Source of the DNA: Frigoribacterium sp. Leaf415
GTDB taxonomy: Bacteria; Actinomycetota; Actinomycetes; Actinomycetales; Microbacteriaceae
Direction of reading: 5' to 3'
NCBI RefSeq assembly: GCF_001424645.1
Contig: NZ_LMQR01000001.1
Coordinates: forward strand, 2,616,621 to 2,680,620
Length of the DNA: 64,000 nucleotides
Part shown: in pieces, positions 44,511 through 53,829 of the stretch
Position numbering within the stretch: the first letter of the stretch is position 1
Layout of the letters: the number at the start of each line of letters is the position of its first letter
Program-made: the position numbers and the translations under genes
Notes under the pieces: generated by a model
The model's input: only the letters and a program-made list of their open reading frames with translations
Databases searched by the model: none
What the model was told of the DNA's origin: nothing

Positions 44511-44544
44511 CCCAGCCCCGGCCCCGGCCCCGGCCCCGGCAGGC
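44511..44544. repeat. Short GGCCCC hexamer tandem
   Basis: GGCCCCAGCCCC followed by repeated CGGCCC units just before the RIO kinase stop codon; low-complexity G/C run. Confidence 0.75.
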
Positions 44545-44550
44545 CCCCGG

Positions 44551-45396
44551 CTAGTACACCTCGCCCAGCGCCTCGGCGAGGACCTGCTCGGGGTCACGCA
44601 CGAACCCGCGTCGGGAGAACCAGGCGCAGACGTTGCGGCAGTCGCGTTCGAGCAGGTCGAGTCCGGTCGGGTTGCTCGCGACGTCGACGAGCTGGGGGAC
44701 GTCGATGGCGACGATCCGTCCGTCGTGGACGAGCAGGTTGTACGGCGAGAGGTCCCCGTGCGCGAAGCCGGCCCGGGCGAAGCCGATCACGATCTCGTGC
44801 ACCTGCTCGAACAACGGCCACAGCGTGGCGCCGTCGTCCTTGACCTGGGCGAGACGTGGGGCGGCCTCGGTCCCGTGCCCGACGAACTCCATCAGGATCT
44901 CGGTGCCGCTGATCTGCACCGGGTACGGCACGGCGACGCCGAGGGCGTGCATGCGGCTCAGGGCGTCGAACTCGGCCGCCGCCCAGAGTCCGGCCTGCAC
45001 CCGGCGCCCGTGGGCCGACCCGCGCGCCATCGCCCGGCCGTCGCGGGTGTTGCGCACGCGACGGCCCTCGCGGTACTCGGACGAGCGGTGGAAGTCGCTC
45101 TGCTCGGGCCCGCGGTACCGCTTCGCGGCCAGCAAGGAGGCGCGGGCTCCGTCACCGGCGCCCAGCACGACGTCCGCCGGCACGGCTCGGTCGATCAGGT
45201 GGACGTCGGCCTCCTTGCCGCTCTTGACGACGCCGAGCTCGGTGTCGATCGCGGCGGCGGAGGTGACGACCCAGGCGGGCCAGGGCCGGGGCCCGCGTTC
45301 GGTGGGGGTGGCGGCCGGCCAGGTGGACCAGCGCTGGTCGGCGTCGGGGTCGACGGTGGAGAAGGTGGGTACGACGAAATCGTCGGAGAAGGTCAA
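44551..45396 (-). CDS. RIO-type serine/threonine protein kinase
   Basis: 281 residues. SGKEADVHL is the RIO-specific P-loop, with the ATP lysine in LAAKRYRG. The catalytic loop is HGDLSPYNLLV and the metal Asp follows in VAIDVPQLVD. Closest to the RIO1-like branch found in some bacteria. TTG start with GGAG six nt upstream. One A decamer lies inside the gene (45136). Cellular target unknown. Confidence 0.85.
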   Translation of the reverse strand: MTFSDDFVVPTFSTVDPDADQRWSTWPAATPTERGPRPWPAWVVTSAAAIDTELGVVKSGKEADVHLIDRAVPADVVLGAGDGARASLLAAKRYRGPEQSDFHRSSEYREGRRVRNTRDGRAMARGSAHGRRVQAGLWAAAEFDALSRMHALGVAVPYPVQISGTEILMEFVGHGTEAAPRLAQVKDDGATLWPLFEQVHEIVIGFARAGFAHGDLSPYNLLVHDGRIVAIDVPQLVDVASNPTGLDLLERDCRNVCAWFSRRGFVRDPEQVLAEALGEVY

Positions 45397-45646
45397 GCGG
45401 TGCTCCAGGGGAGGCGTGAGACCGGCCCGGCGGGCGCGACGAGCGTCGCGCGGCTGTCGCTACGGGCGGAGGGTCTCGGGGTGAGTGGGGTACGCGTGGT
45501 GTGCGTTGACGGCAGTCATGCTCATCACCCCTCTCGTGGAGCCTCTCGTGGCCCGGCCACCTCGTGGCCCTGGTCCGCTCACGGTACCGCCCCGCGCCTC
45601 CCCTGTCGACGGTCGTCCGGGCCCAAGAGGCCGACCGACGATCTCG

Positions 45647-45702
45647 CGAGTGGGCAGAAGGTGCTGCTTCGACTCCGACTAACAGCATCTTCTGCCCACT
45701 CG
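45647..45702. repeat. Repeat family D, copy D3 (56 bp)
   Basis: CGAGTGGGCAGAAGGTGCTG / CAGCATCTTCTGCCCACTCG. Lies 6 bp beyond the stop of the DUF559 gene and 250 bp upstream of the RIO kinase start; the only other signal in 45397-45708 is an A decamer complement at 45592. Confidence 0.92.
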
Positions 45703-45708
45703 ATCGGG

Positions 45709-46761
45709 TCACGAGAGACACCTACGCACGCGGGCGACGAGCTCGTCAGCCCGGCGGCCGCGGAGGTCGTCGTCCGTGCATCGGACGGTCCGCCACCCGG
45801 CGTCGGCAAAACGCTCGCGGCGGAGGATGTCGGTGCGGAACCTCCACGGGTCGCGGCGGTGTTCGTCGCCCTCGTACTCGACGGCGAGCTTGCACCACGC
45901 GTACCGGAGGTCGGGCTTGCCGAGATATCGCCCGGCCTGGTCGTACGTGCGGACGTTGATCTCGGGTTCAGGGAGCCCCGCCCGGGTCAGGAGCAGGCGG
46001 AGTTCGGTCTCCTTCGGCGACTCGACCCCTGGCCGCACGAGCTCGAAGGCCTCGCGCACACGGCCCACACCACGTCGACCCCGTGCAGACGCCACCGCGC
46101 GTCGGAGTTCGTCGACGGTGCGCTCCCGCGCCACGTCGTGCTCGGACCAGGAGCCGAGGAGCGCATCACCGGCACGGACGAGGTCGTCGACCGTCACCAG
46201 AGACCCGCTCTCCACCCAGGCGACGACAGGATCGTCGACCGGCAGACCGTCGGCCAGCAACCTGGGACGAGCTGACCCGGTCGATGCCGCACCCGCACTC
46301 GTCACACCCTGGACGTCGAGGGGCGACCGCGCCCGGTGCGTCACGACGCCCGGCCGACGTGGACCCCGTCCGTCGGTCGAGGTAACGTGCAGGGGTTCTC
46401 TGCCGTCGCGGACCCGCCACGGCACCGGGAGCCCCCAGAGACCCAGGGCCGTTACCCGGGAGAAACGCCAGTCGTCGAGCATCACCGGAAGCAACGCCCG
46501 GGCACTTGCCAGCAGGGCGGACTCTGGGTCGTACGGGTCGTACGGGTCATACGGGTCATACGGGTCATACGGGTCATACGGGTCATACGGGTCGTACGGG
46601 TCGTGCGGGTCGGAGCCCCGGCCGACGAGGCGCCGGACGCCGCGGTGCGGAGCCTCGAGGTCGGCTCCCCGGAGACGCCCTACCCCGAGACCTGCACGGC
46701 GGGCCTCGTCGACGGCGAAGGGGCGATCGGCAAGCGGGAGGGGGACGACGATGCGCGGCAC
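45709..46761 (-). CDS. DUF559 (VSR-like) domain protein with DPY tandem insert
   Basis: 350 residues from the GTG at 46761. N-terminal PLADRPFAVDEARRAGLGVGRLRGADL is the AbiEi-like winged-helix seen in this actinobacterial family. A DPYDPYDPY insert of nine units lies near residue 52-80. The C-terminal nuclease-like domain has EINVRTYDQAGRYLGKPDLRYAWCKLAVEYEGDEHR and RDPWRFRTDILRRERFADAGW, a DUF559/VSR PD-(D/E)XK fold with D and E-Y-E-G-D. Many copies exist per genome in this family; function unknown. The open frame upstream of 46761 is repeats D4/D5 and was excluded. Confidence 0.75.
   Translation of the reverse strand: MPRIVVPLPLADRPFAVDEARRAGLGVGRLRGADLEAPHRGVRRLVGRGSDPHDPYDPYDPYDPYDPYDPYDPYDPYDPESALLASARALLPVMLDDWRFSRVTALGLWGLPVPWRVRDGREPLHVTSTDGRGPRRPGVVTHRARSPLDVQGVTSAGAASTGSARPRLLADGLPVDDPVVAWVESGSLVTVDDLVRAGDALLGSWSEHDVARERTVDELRRAVASARGRRGVGRVREAFELVRPGVESPKETELRLLLTRAGLPEPEINVRTYDQAGRYLGKPDLRYAWCKLAVEYEGDEHRRDPWRFRTDILRRERFADAGWRTVRCTDDDLRGRRADELVARVRRCLS
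46526..46606. repeat. Nine 9-bp tandem units inside the DUF559 gene
   Basis: Units GGGTCGTAC (2), GGGTCATAC (5), GGGTCGTAC (1), GGGTCGTGC (1), encoding Asp-Pro-Tyr repeats on the minus strand. Each gain or loss keeps frame, so protein length can vary. Confidence 0.93.
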
Positions 46762-46862
46762 CCATCGAGACTGACCGCTGGGACGCGGCCCGCGCCTCCT
46801 GAGGTCGTCACCTCGGGACAGGTGCGAGCACATCGGCCCTGGGGACCAGACGACCCACCGCC

Positions 46863-46918
46863 CGAGTGGGCAGAAGGTGCTGCTCCGTGCCCGCCGAAGA
46901 GCACCATCTGCCCACTCG
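46863..46918. repeat. Repeat family D, copy D4 (56 bp)
   Basis: CGAGTGGGCAGAAGGTGCTGCT against AGAGCACCATCTGCCCACTCG; one arm mismatch. First of two D copies only 37 bp apart in the gap before the DUF559 start; a decamer (46789) and D5 follow on either side. No gene in 46762-47166. Confidence 0.9.
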
Positions 46919-46955
46919 GCAGAACTGGGCCCCGGCTGGCAGGACCGATCCATGA

Positions 46956-47011
46956 CGAGTGGGCAGAAGATGCTGCTGGGCGACCCCGGAAGAGCAGTTT
47001 CTGCCCACTCG
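46956..47011. repeat. Repeat family D, copy D5 (56 bp)
   Basis: CGAGTGGGCAGAAGATGCTG / CAGTTTCTGCCCACTCG with a small arm mismatch. A decamer follows at 47027, giving the D-then-A order. Confidence 0.9.
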
Positions 47012-47166
47012 AGGGTCCGAGGCCGAGGAGGCGCGGTGCGAGAGACCACGCACGACCGGCGAGGCGGGCCGACACGAGGGGCAAGGGGCGAGGGGCACGG
47101 GCACGACGAAGGGCCGCCGCCCGGGATGACCCGGGGCGACGGCCCCTGCGTGGTGCGACGTGCGAC

Positions 47167-48189
47167 CTACTGCAGGTACAGCTGCAGGTCCTGGCTGACG
47201 GCCTTCGCGAACATGCGGAGGCGTGCACGGCTCTCGACCCGCGACACCGCCTGGCGCGACGAGTGGACGCGCTTGGAGATCTCGTCGAGGGTCATCGGCT
47301 GGTCGTCGTCGAGGCCGAAGCGCATGCGGATCACGCGCGCCTCGTCCTCGGGCAGCGTCGCCACGAGGGCGTGCATGTCGCGGTTGAGCAGCGAGCTCTC
47401 GGTGGCCTGCGTGGGCGACGGGGTCTCTTCGTCCTCGATGAAGTCGCCCAGCTCGCTGTCTTCGGCATCGCCGACGACGGTGTGGATCGACACCGGCTCG
47501 TGCGACCGCGACTTGAGCTCGATGAGGTCGGCGACCTCCATGGCGACCTCTTCGGCGACCTCGTCGACGGTGGGCGCACGGCCCAGGTCGACGGTCAGGT
47601 CGCGCTCGGCCCGCGAGATGCGGTTGATGCGCTCGACCGTGTGCACCGGGATGCGGATGGCACGGGCCTTGTCGGCGAGGCCGCGGGCGATGGCCTGACG
47701 GATCCACCAGGTGGCGTAGGTCGAGAACTTGTAGCCCTGCGTGTAGTCGAACTTCTCGACGGCACGGACCAGCCCGAGGTTGCCCTCTTGGATGACGTCC
47801 ATGAAGGGCAGACCGCGCTGCGTGTAGCGCTTGGCGATGCTGACGACGAGGCGGAGGTTCGCGGTGATCATGCGGTCCTTCGCACGCTCGCCGTCGTGCT
47901 GCAGCCAGCGGAGGTCGCGGAGCATCTCGGCGTGGGCCTTGGTGCGGTTCTTCTTGACCGCGTCGGCCGCCTGCAGCTCTTTGAGCTTCTCGCCGGCGAA
48001 CAGGCCGACCTCGATGCGGCGGGCGATCTCGGTCTCTTCGGCTGCGTCGAGCAGCGGCATGCGACCGATGTGGCGGAGGTAGTCGCCGACCTGGTCGGTG
48101 GAGGCCCCTCGGACCTGCGACAGGACCTCGACCTCGGTGTCGTCGGTCGCTGTGGTGGTGTTGCGCGTGGTGACGGAAGTGGTCGTCAT
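47167..48189 (-). CDS. sigB: Sigma-70 family RNA polymerase sigma factor (SigB/HrdB-like, group 2)
   Basis: 340 residues from the ATG at 48189 (GGGAGAG before it). Region 1.2 (DQVGDYLRHIGRMPLLDAAEE), region 2 (RLVVSIAKRYTQRGLPFMDVIQEGNLGL and FSTYATWWIRQAI), region 3 (RIPVHTVERINR) are canonical. Region 4.2 reads MTLDEISKRVHSSRQAVSRVESRAR where primary sigmas have VTRERIRQIE, so -35 recognition is probably altered. Likely an alternative housekeeping-type factor used in stationary phase or stress. Confidence 0.88.
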   Translation of the reverse strand: MTTTSVTTRNTTTATDDTEVEVLSQVRGASTDQVGDYLRHIGRMPLLDAAEETEIARRIEVGLFAGEKLKELQAADAVKKNRTKAHAEMLRDLRWLQHDGERAKDRMITANLRLVVSIAKRYTQRGLPFMDVIQEGNLGLVRAVEKFDYTQGYKFSTYATWWIRQAIARGLADKARAIRIPVHTVERINRISRAERDLTVDLGRAPTVDEVAEEVAMEVADLIELKSRSHEPVSIHTVVGDAEDSELGDFIEDEETPSPTQATESSLLNRDMHALVATLPEDEARVIRMRFGLDDDQPMTLDEISKRVHSSRQAVSRVESRARLRMFAKAVSQDLQLYLQ

Positions 48190-48561
48190 CGTTCTCTCCC
48201 TGCTCGAGTACTGACCTGGTGTCGCGTCGATTAGTTCGTGAAGCTCGTCGGCGTACTCAAAGTCTGGCGTGCGGGAGCGGGCCGCCAAAAGCTGGCGCAG
48301 GCCCTCGCGGGACTTCTCGGAGCGCACATCCAGAGTTTCGACACCGACGGGGTACGAAGGCGAACGACGTTTGACAGCAGCCCGGAACGGGTATAGGCGG
48401 GTGCTAGCACGGCGGGGGTACACATTCTCAGGTTGCTCACCGGAAACTCGGCCGCTGATCTGTCGGGGTGCGACGAACGGCACCGCGAGCCCGGGAGGCG
48501 CGGTGCCGTGACCCGAGGACGCGCGCGTCGGCGACGCCCCCGGTGGTGGGACGGAGCGGGG
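48190..48561. other. Intergenic stretch before sigB
   Basis: No supportable gene. Contains sigB's promoter region; the nearest consensus-like boxes read TTGACA (48371) with TATAGG 15 nt later on the plus strand, too tight for a normal promoter. An A decamer lies at 48494. Confidence 0.4.
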
Positions 48562-48816
48562 TCAGACCGCGCTGCGGCCGGTGCGGTCGGCTCGGTCGGC
48601 CCGAGCCGCGACGCCGGCCCGCTCGGCCAGGTCGCGCGACTCGGCGCGCTCCTCGGCCTCGGCCTTGGCGCGCTCTTCGGCCTCGACCTTCGCGTAGACG
48701 GCACGCTCGGTGCGGTCGGAGCGCAGCAGTGCCCGGACGATGAACCAGAAGATGAGGCCCACGACGATGGTGGGCGTCACGGAGAAGACGATGGCTCCGG
48801 CAAGGGACTCAGGCAC
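48562..48816 (-). CDS. Small membrane protein with charged coiled tail
   Basis: 84 residues from a GTG at 48816: one helix (AIVFSVTPTIVVGLIFWFIVRALL) and an Ala/Glu/Arg-rich helical tail (YAKVEAEERAKAEAEERAES). Not recognised. It lies behind lysS on the same strand with A6 between. No clear ribosome site, so the start is uncertain. Confidence 0.65.
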   Translation of the reverse strand: MPESLAGAIVFSVTPTIVVGLIFWFIVRALLRSDRTERAVYAKVEAEERAKAEAEERAESRDLAERAGVAARADRADRTGRSAV

Positions 48817-48877
48817 CCGACCAGGGTACGTCGCCCTCCCGGGGAAAACCACGTGCACCTCTCGACGACGAGACGAC

Positions 48878-48910
48878 GGAGGCGCGGTGCCCGACCGGCA
48901 CCGCGCCTCC
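48878..48910. repeat. Repeat family A, inverted copy A6
   Basis: GGAGGCGCGGTGC / GCACCGCGCCTCC with a 7-nt loop, 20 bp after the lysS stop; the most compact A hairpin. Confidence 0.9.
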
Positions 48911-48929
48911 TGCACTCGACGCGCGAACC

Positions 48930-50450
48930 CTACTTGACGAGCGGGAAGAGGATCGTCTCGCGGATGCCGAGACCCGTGATCGCCATCAGCAGGCGGTCGA
49001 TGCCCATGCCCATGCCGCCGCTCGGCGGCATGCCGTGCTCGAGCGCGGTGAGGAAGTCGTCGTCGAGGCGCATGGCCTCGGCGTCGCCGCGGGCCGAGAG
49101 GGCGGCCTGCTCGACGAAGCGCTCGCGCTGGATGACCGGGTCGACCAGCTCGGAGTACGCGGTGGCGAGCTCGAAGCCGCGGACGTAGAGGTCCCACTTC
49201 TCGACGACGCCGGGCTTCGAGCGGTGCTGGCGGACGAGCGGACTCGTGTCGACCGGGAAGTCGACCACGAAGGTCGGGCGGTCGAGCGACGGCTTGACGA
49301 AGTGCTCCCAGAGCTCTTCGACGAGCTTGCCGTGGGTCTCGTGCGGCACGACCAGGTCGACCGTGGCGGCGAGCGCCTGCAGGTCGGCGACCGCGGTCGA
49401 CGGCGTGATCTCGACGCCCGCCGCCTCGCTGAGCGACTCGTACATCGGCACGCGGGCCCACTCGCCGCCGAGGTCGTACTCGGTGCCGTCGGCCAGGGTG
49501 ACGAGGTGCGAGCCGGAGACGGCCATGGCGGCGTTCTGCACGAGCTCTTGCGTGAGGCGGGCCATCTGGTCGTAGTCGCCGTAGGCCTGGTACGCCTCGA
49601 CCATCGCGAACTCGGGCGAGTGCGTCGAGTCGGCGCCCTCGTTGCGGAAGTTGCGGTTGATCTCGAAGACGCGGTCGATGCCGCCGACGACGGCCCGCTT
49701 GAGGAACAGCTCGGGCGCGATGCGCAGGTAGAGCTCGGTGTCGAAGGCGTTGCTGTGCGTCTGGAACGGCCGGGCCGCGGCGCCACCGTGCATCGTCTGC
49801 AGCATGGGCGTCTCGACCTCGAGGTACTCGTACGAGTCGAAGGTGCGGCGCAGCGACGAGACCGCGGCGGCCCGGGCGCGGACGGTCGCACGGGCCTGGT
49901 CGCGCACGATCAGGTCGAGGTAGCGCTGGCGCACGCGCGTCTCTTCGCTGAGCTCGGAGTGCAGGTTCGGCAGCGGCAGGATCGCCTTGGCCGCGATCGA
50001 CCACTCGCTGACCATGATCGACAGCTCGCCGCGACGCGACGAGATGACCTCGCCCTTCACGAAGACGTGGTCGCCCAGGTCGACCAGTTCTTTCCAGTCG
50101 GAGAGGCGCTGCTCGCCCACCTCGGCGAGCGAGACCATGGCCTGGATGCGGCTGCCGTCGCCCGCCTGCAGCGCGGCGAAGCAGAGCTTGCCGGTGTTGC
50201 GGGCGTGCACGACGCGGCCGGCGAGCCCGACGACGTCGCCCGAGCGGCTGTCGGTCTCGAGCTCGGCGTACCGGGCGCGGACCGCACCGATCGTGTCGGT
50301 GATCGGCACGCCGACCGGGTACGCCTCGACGCCGGCCTCGAGCAGGCGGGCGCGCTTGTCCAGCCGCACCTGCTTCTGCTCCGACGCCTCGCGCGCGGCG
50401 GTGGCCGCGTCGTCGTCGGGGGTGGTGGTCGGGTCGGGCGCGGCGGTCAT
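48930..50450 (-). CDS. lysS: Lysyl-tRNA synthetase, class II
   Basis: 506 residues. An OB-fold anticodon-binding domain ([18 protein letters not shown]) is followed by the class II catalytic core with motif 2 ([16 protein letters not shown]) and motif 3 ([11 protein letters not shown]). It charges tRNA-Lys. CAGGAG is 10 nt before the ATG. The gene upstream is DUF2520 rather than panC, which often stands here in related actinobacteria. Confidence 0.97.
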   Translation of the reverse strand: MTAAPDPTTTPDDDAATAAREASEQKQVRLDKRARLLEAGVEAYPVGVPITDTIGAVRARYAELETDSRSGDVVGLAGRVVHARNTGKLCFAALQAGDGSRIQAMVSLAEVGEQRLSDWKELVDLGDHVFVKGEVISSRRGELSIMVSEWSIAAKAILPLPNLHSELSEETRVRQRYLDLIVRDQARATVRARAAAVSSLRRTFDSYEYLEVETPMLQTMHGGAAARPFQTHSNAFDTELYLRIAPELFLKRAVVGGIDRVFEINRNFRNEGADSTHSPEFAMVEAYQAYGDYDQMARLTQELVQNAAMAVSGSHLVTLADGTEYDLGGEWARVPMYESLSEAAGVEITPSTAVADLQALAATVDLVVPHETHGKLVEELWEHFVKPSLDRPTFVVDFPVDTSPLVRQHRSKPGVVEKWDLYVRGFELATAYSELVDPVIQRERFVEQAALSARGDAEAMRLDDDFLTALEHGMPPSGGMGMGIDRLLMAITGLGIRETILFPLVK

Positions 50451-50499
50451 GTGTCAGGTGCTCCTGGGGTGGTGGAGGGGGCGGGAGGCGCGGGCCGGG

Positions 50500-51315
50500 T
50501 CAGGCGCGCGGGTCACCGAACGCGGTGGGGCCGTCGTCGAACGAGGCCATGTCGATGGTACCGGGGCCGACCGCGCCGCCGGCCTCGCCGAGGGCGGCGT
50601 CCATGGCCGACCGCATCAGCGGCGCGAGCAGGCGGCCGGGCTCGGGCAGGCCCAGCTCGGTCAGCAGTCCGACCGACTGGGCGACGATCGCGGCCGAGAA
50701 CTCGGTGGCCGTCGCGATGGCCTCGGCGTAGCGGGCCCGGTCGGCCTCGGCGACGACGACGGGCTCGGCACCCATCTCGACGACGAGCGCCTGCCCGATC
50801 GGCTGGACCGGGGTCGGCGCGGTGACGGCACACCAGGCGTCGCGCAGCCGGACGAGGTCGATGGTCGTGCCGGTGAAGGCGAGGGCCGGGTGGATCGCCA
50901 ACGGGATCGCCCCCGACGAGAGGGCGGGCCGCAGCACCTCGAGCCCGTGACGGGGCGACGTGTGCACGACGAGCTGGCCGGGCTGCCAGGTGCCCGTCGC
51001 CGCGAGGCCCTGCACGAGGTCCGCGAGCTGGTCGTCGGGGACGGCGAGCAGCACGAGTTCGCTGCGCTCGACGATCTCGGGCACGGTCAGCACGGGCACG
51101 CCCGGCAGGATCGCCTCGGCCCGGTCGCGGCTGCGCTCGGACACGGCCGAGATGCCGACGATCGCGTGACCCGCGGCGGCGAGTGCGGCGCCGAGCACGG
51201 GCCCGACGCGGCCGGCACCGACGATGCCCACACCGAGGCGGCCGCTGCGGCGGTCGGAGCCGCCCGCGGGCCGGCGAGGGTCGTCGCGCGGGTCACGCGG
51301 GGACGGGTCGGTCAC
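50500..51315 (-). CDS. Rossmann-fold DUF2520 protein
   Basis: 271 residues. GVGIVGAGRVGPVLGAALAAAGH is the NAD(P)-binding motif at about 28-50. The C-terminal DUF2520 domain (HPALAFTGTTIDLVRL..., APLMRSAMDAAL) resembles the ketopantoate/pyrroline-reductase dimerisation fold. The real substrate is unknown; it often accompanies panC. GTG start in a GTGA overlap with the PH-domain gene, so it is translationally coupled. Confidence 0.87.
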   Translation of the reverse strand: MTDPSPRDPRDDPRRPAGGSDRRSGRLGVGIVGAGRVGPVLGAALAAAGHAIVGISAVSERSRDRAEAILPGVPVLTVPEIVERSELVLLAVPDDQLADLVQGLAATGTWQPGQLVVHTSPRHGLEVLRPALSSGAIPLAIHPALAFTGTTIDLVRLRDAWCAVTAPTPVQPIGQALVVEMGAEPVVVAEADRARYAEAIATATEFSAAIVAQSVGLLTELGLPEPGRLLAPLMRSAMDAALGEAGGAVGPGTIDMASFDDGPTAFGDPRA

Positions 51316-53231
51316 GGGGTCTCCTCGCTCCAGCGGTGGGTTCGGTCGGCGTGGGCGGCGGCGACCGCCTCGCGGCCGGCGGTCGTGAAGAAGCCGAGGG
51401 CGTCGTCCTGGTCGAGCGCGCCGATCTCGGCCACGATCGGCCCCTGGACGGTGTGCAGGTGCACGGTCGCGAGCCGCAGCCGGCGGCGCAACGGACCCTG
51501 CACGAGCCCGACGCTCTGCACCCGGGGCAGCGGCACGATGACGAGCTGACGCCAGATCGCGCCCTTGCGCAGCAGCAGCGCGCCCGGCGCCGTGCGGAAT
51601 CCGTTGCGGCGCCACGAGAACCAGCGCAGCACGGCGGCCCGCCGCGGCGACACGGTGAACCCGCCGTCGGTGCCGCTCGACCTCAGGCCGCCCTCGACGA
51701 GCGAGAGGGTGTGCTCGGTCGTCGCCTCGACGGCGTCGCGGACGGCAGGAGGCGCGGCCTCGCCGGCCACGGACGTCGCGTCCCCGAGCACCTCGCCACC
51801 GAGGGCAGGAGGCGCGGCCTCGTCGTTCGAGAAGGCGTCCGTGGCTGCGCCCGTCGCAGGCGCGCCCGTCGCGGAGGCGACCGCCTCGGGGACGTCGGCC
51901 GACGCGCTCGACCCGGCCCGCGCCTCCTCGGTGGCGACGCCCACGGCGGCCACGCCGACCAGCTCGGGCAGGATCAGTTCGAGGACGCGGCGGACGTCGT
52001 CCTCGTCGCCGACCGGCAGGATCGTCGTGTTCTCCTGCCCGGCGGCACCCTTGGTGCTCGAGCGCGAGGCGCGGTTGATCTTGACGTCCCACCAGCCGAA
52101 CGGGCGCCAGAGCAGCGGTTGGCTGACCTTGACCGAGTGGATGCGGCCGGGCGGCAGCGTCTCGTTCGAGGTCGAGAACAGGCCGTAGCCGATGCGGACC
52201 CCGTCGCGCGTGCCGGCGATCGTGTAGCGCAGCGATTTCGTGATGCGGTTGACGTAGAACCCGCCCGAGCCCAGCACGGCCGGCAGCAGCACGAAGAGTA
52301 GGAACCACTCGCCCGTCGTGACCACGCTGATCACGATCGCCACGACGGCGGCCAGGAGGAACAGCGTGTAGCCGCTCAGGACGGTCGACCCGATCAGGCG
52401 GCCGGGCGAGAGGGCCACGACCGACTGCGGCGGCGCCTCGTCGGGGTCGAGCTCGGGCGCGAGGAACTCGTTCGCGCGCTGCTCGACGAGGCCGCCGAAG
52501 CCCTGCCGGTGCGGGGCCTGGGCGTCGGGGTGCCCGGGAGCTGCTGGGGTCGCGGTCCCGGCGACCGCGGCGGCGTGGGTCGCACCGCCCGTGCCCCCGG
52601 CCGTCGCATCGACCGGCGCACCGGCCGCGCTCGGGGCCGGTGCGTGCGGCTGCTGCGCCCCACCCGCGCGCCGCAGGATCTCGCGACGCAGGTCGTCCGC
52701 CGACGCCGAGCGCAGGTAGGCGAGGTTGACGTTGGCGTCCTGCCCGGCCTGGTTGACCTCGAGCTTGGCGGCGCCGAAGACGCGGGCGAGGAGCGGGCGC
52801 TGGATGTTGATGCCCTGGATGCGGTCGAGCCGTGCCCGCCGGTTGGTGCGGAACACGATGCCGCTGCGCACCTCGACCACGTCGTCGCCGACCCGGAACG
52901 TGTGCATGCGCCACGACAGCCAGAACCCGCCGACGAACAGGGCGATGACGACGACCACGGCCAGCAGCAGCAGGCCGAGCCAGCCCTGGTCGACGACGTA
53001 GCCGAACGGGTCGCCCTCGTCGCCCCGCCGGCCGCCGGGCACGAACAGCTCGACGACGTACTCGCGCGCGTTGTTGAACAGGATGACGAGCACCGCGGCC
53101 AGCGCGATGCCGCCCTTGAGCAGCGGGGTGGCCGGGTGCAGGCGGTGCCACTCGCCGTCGGTGAGGGCGGCGACGTCCGGAGGCGCGGGTCGGCCCCCGC
53201 CCCCGTCCGCACCGGTGCGGGGGTCGCTCAC
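51312..53231 (-). CDS. Membrane protein with three bacterial PH (bPH2) domains, YdbT-like
   Basis: 639 residues. Pairs of membrane helices (about 38-60 and 80-105; 265-310) precede bPH2 domains carrying the family words FRTNRRARLDRIQGINI, YGLFSTSNETLPPGRIHSV and LVIVPLPRVQSVGLVQGPL. Long Ala/Pro/Ser linkers (about 200-245 and 430-520) contain embedded family A decamers. It is paired with a smaller PH gene upstream, as YdbS/YdbT in Bacillus, a system linked to envelope antibiotic tolerance. GTGA overlaps on both sides. Confidence 0.85.
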   Translation of the reverse strand: MSDPRTGADGGGGRPAPPDVAALTDGEWHRLHPATPLLKGGIALAAVLVILFNNAREYVVELFVPGGRRGDEGDPFGYVVDQGWLGLLLLAVVVVIALFVGGFWLSWRMHTFRVGDDVVEVRSGIVFRTNRRARLDRIQGINIQRPLLARVFGAAKLEVNQAGQDANVNLAYLRSASADDLRREILRRAGGAQQPHAPAPSAAGAPVDATAGGTGGATHAAAVAGTATPAAPGHPDAQAPHRQGFGGLVEQRANEFLAPELDPDEAPPQSVVALSPGRLIGSTVLSGYTLFLLAAVVAIVISVVTTGEWFLLFVLLPAVLGSGGFYVNRITKSLRYTIAGTRDGVRIGYGLFSTSNETLPPGRIHSVKVSQPLLWRPFGWWDVKINRASRSSTKGAAGQENTTILPVGDEDDVRRVLELILPELVGVAAVGVATEEARAGSSASADVPEAVASATGAPATGAATDAFSNDEAAPPALGGEVLGDATSVAGEAAPPAVRDAVEATTEHTLSLVEGGLRSSGTDGGFTVSPRRAAVLRWFSWRRNGFRTAPGALLLRKGAIWRQLVIVPLPRVQSVGLVQGPLRRRLRLATVHLHTVQGPIVAEIGALDQDDALGFFTTAGREAVAAAHADRTHRWSEETP

Positions 53232-53707
53232 AGGCCGGCCCGCCGCGATTCGGCCAGCTCGACGAGGCGGTCGCGCAGCCGCTCGGCCTCGTCGGCGGGG
53301 ACGCCCGGGATCGTCACGGCCGACGCGGCGGCGGCGGTGACGAACTTGAGGTCGCTGAGACCGAGCGCCCGGACGACCGGGCCCCGGTTGATGTCGATGA
53401 GCTGCATGCGCCCGTAGGGCACGGCGACGACCCGCAGGTACAGGATGCCCTTGCGCAGCAGCAGGTCGTCCTCGCGCAGCTGGTAGCCGATCGCCCGCAC
53501 GCGCCGCGGGGTCAGGGCGGCCACGATCACGGTGACGACGACCACGACGGCGGTGATCCCGTAGCACCACCACTCGCCGATGAACCAGAGCGGGACGGTG
53601 GCGGCGGCCACGATCAGCCCGGTGACGAGGTAGCCGATCAGCTCGGGCCAGACGTACCGGGGCGAGACGCGGGTCCACTGCGCGTCGGGGATGTCGAGTC
53701 GGTCCAT
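53228..53707 (-). CDS. Membrane protein with one bPH2 domain, YdbS-like
   Basis: 159 residues. Two helices (about 22-40 and 44-65), then the PH domain VRAIGYQLREDDLLLRKGILYLRVVAVPYGRMQLIDINRGP. Start ATG at 53707. First gene of the PH pair; stop overlaps the next start. Confidence 0.87.
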   Translation of the reverse strand: MDRLDIPDAQWTRVSPRYVWPELIGYLVTGLIVAAATVPLWFIGEWWCYGITAVVVVVTVIVAALTPRRVRAIGYQLREDDLLLRKGILYLRVVAVPYGRMQLIDINRGPVVRALGLSDLKFVTAAAASAVTIPGVPADEAERLRDRLVELAESRRAGL

Positions 53708-53829
53708 GTCGGCGTCTCTTCCGGTCGGCGTCTGTGTCGTGCGGCAGCGATGTCGTGTCGCGGTCTTGCCCTGCGGCCGTCTCGTCGTGCGACGGTCTCG
53801 TCGTGCGACGGCGGTGGGGCCGCGGGCGG

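Noticed and set aside
46762..47049. Upstream extension of the DUF559 gene
   Set aside because: It consists of translated repeats D4 and D5; the family N-terminus begins near 46761.
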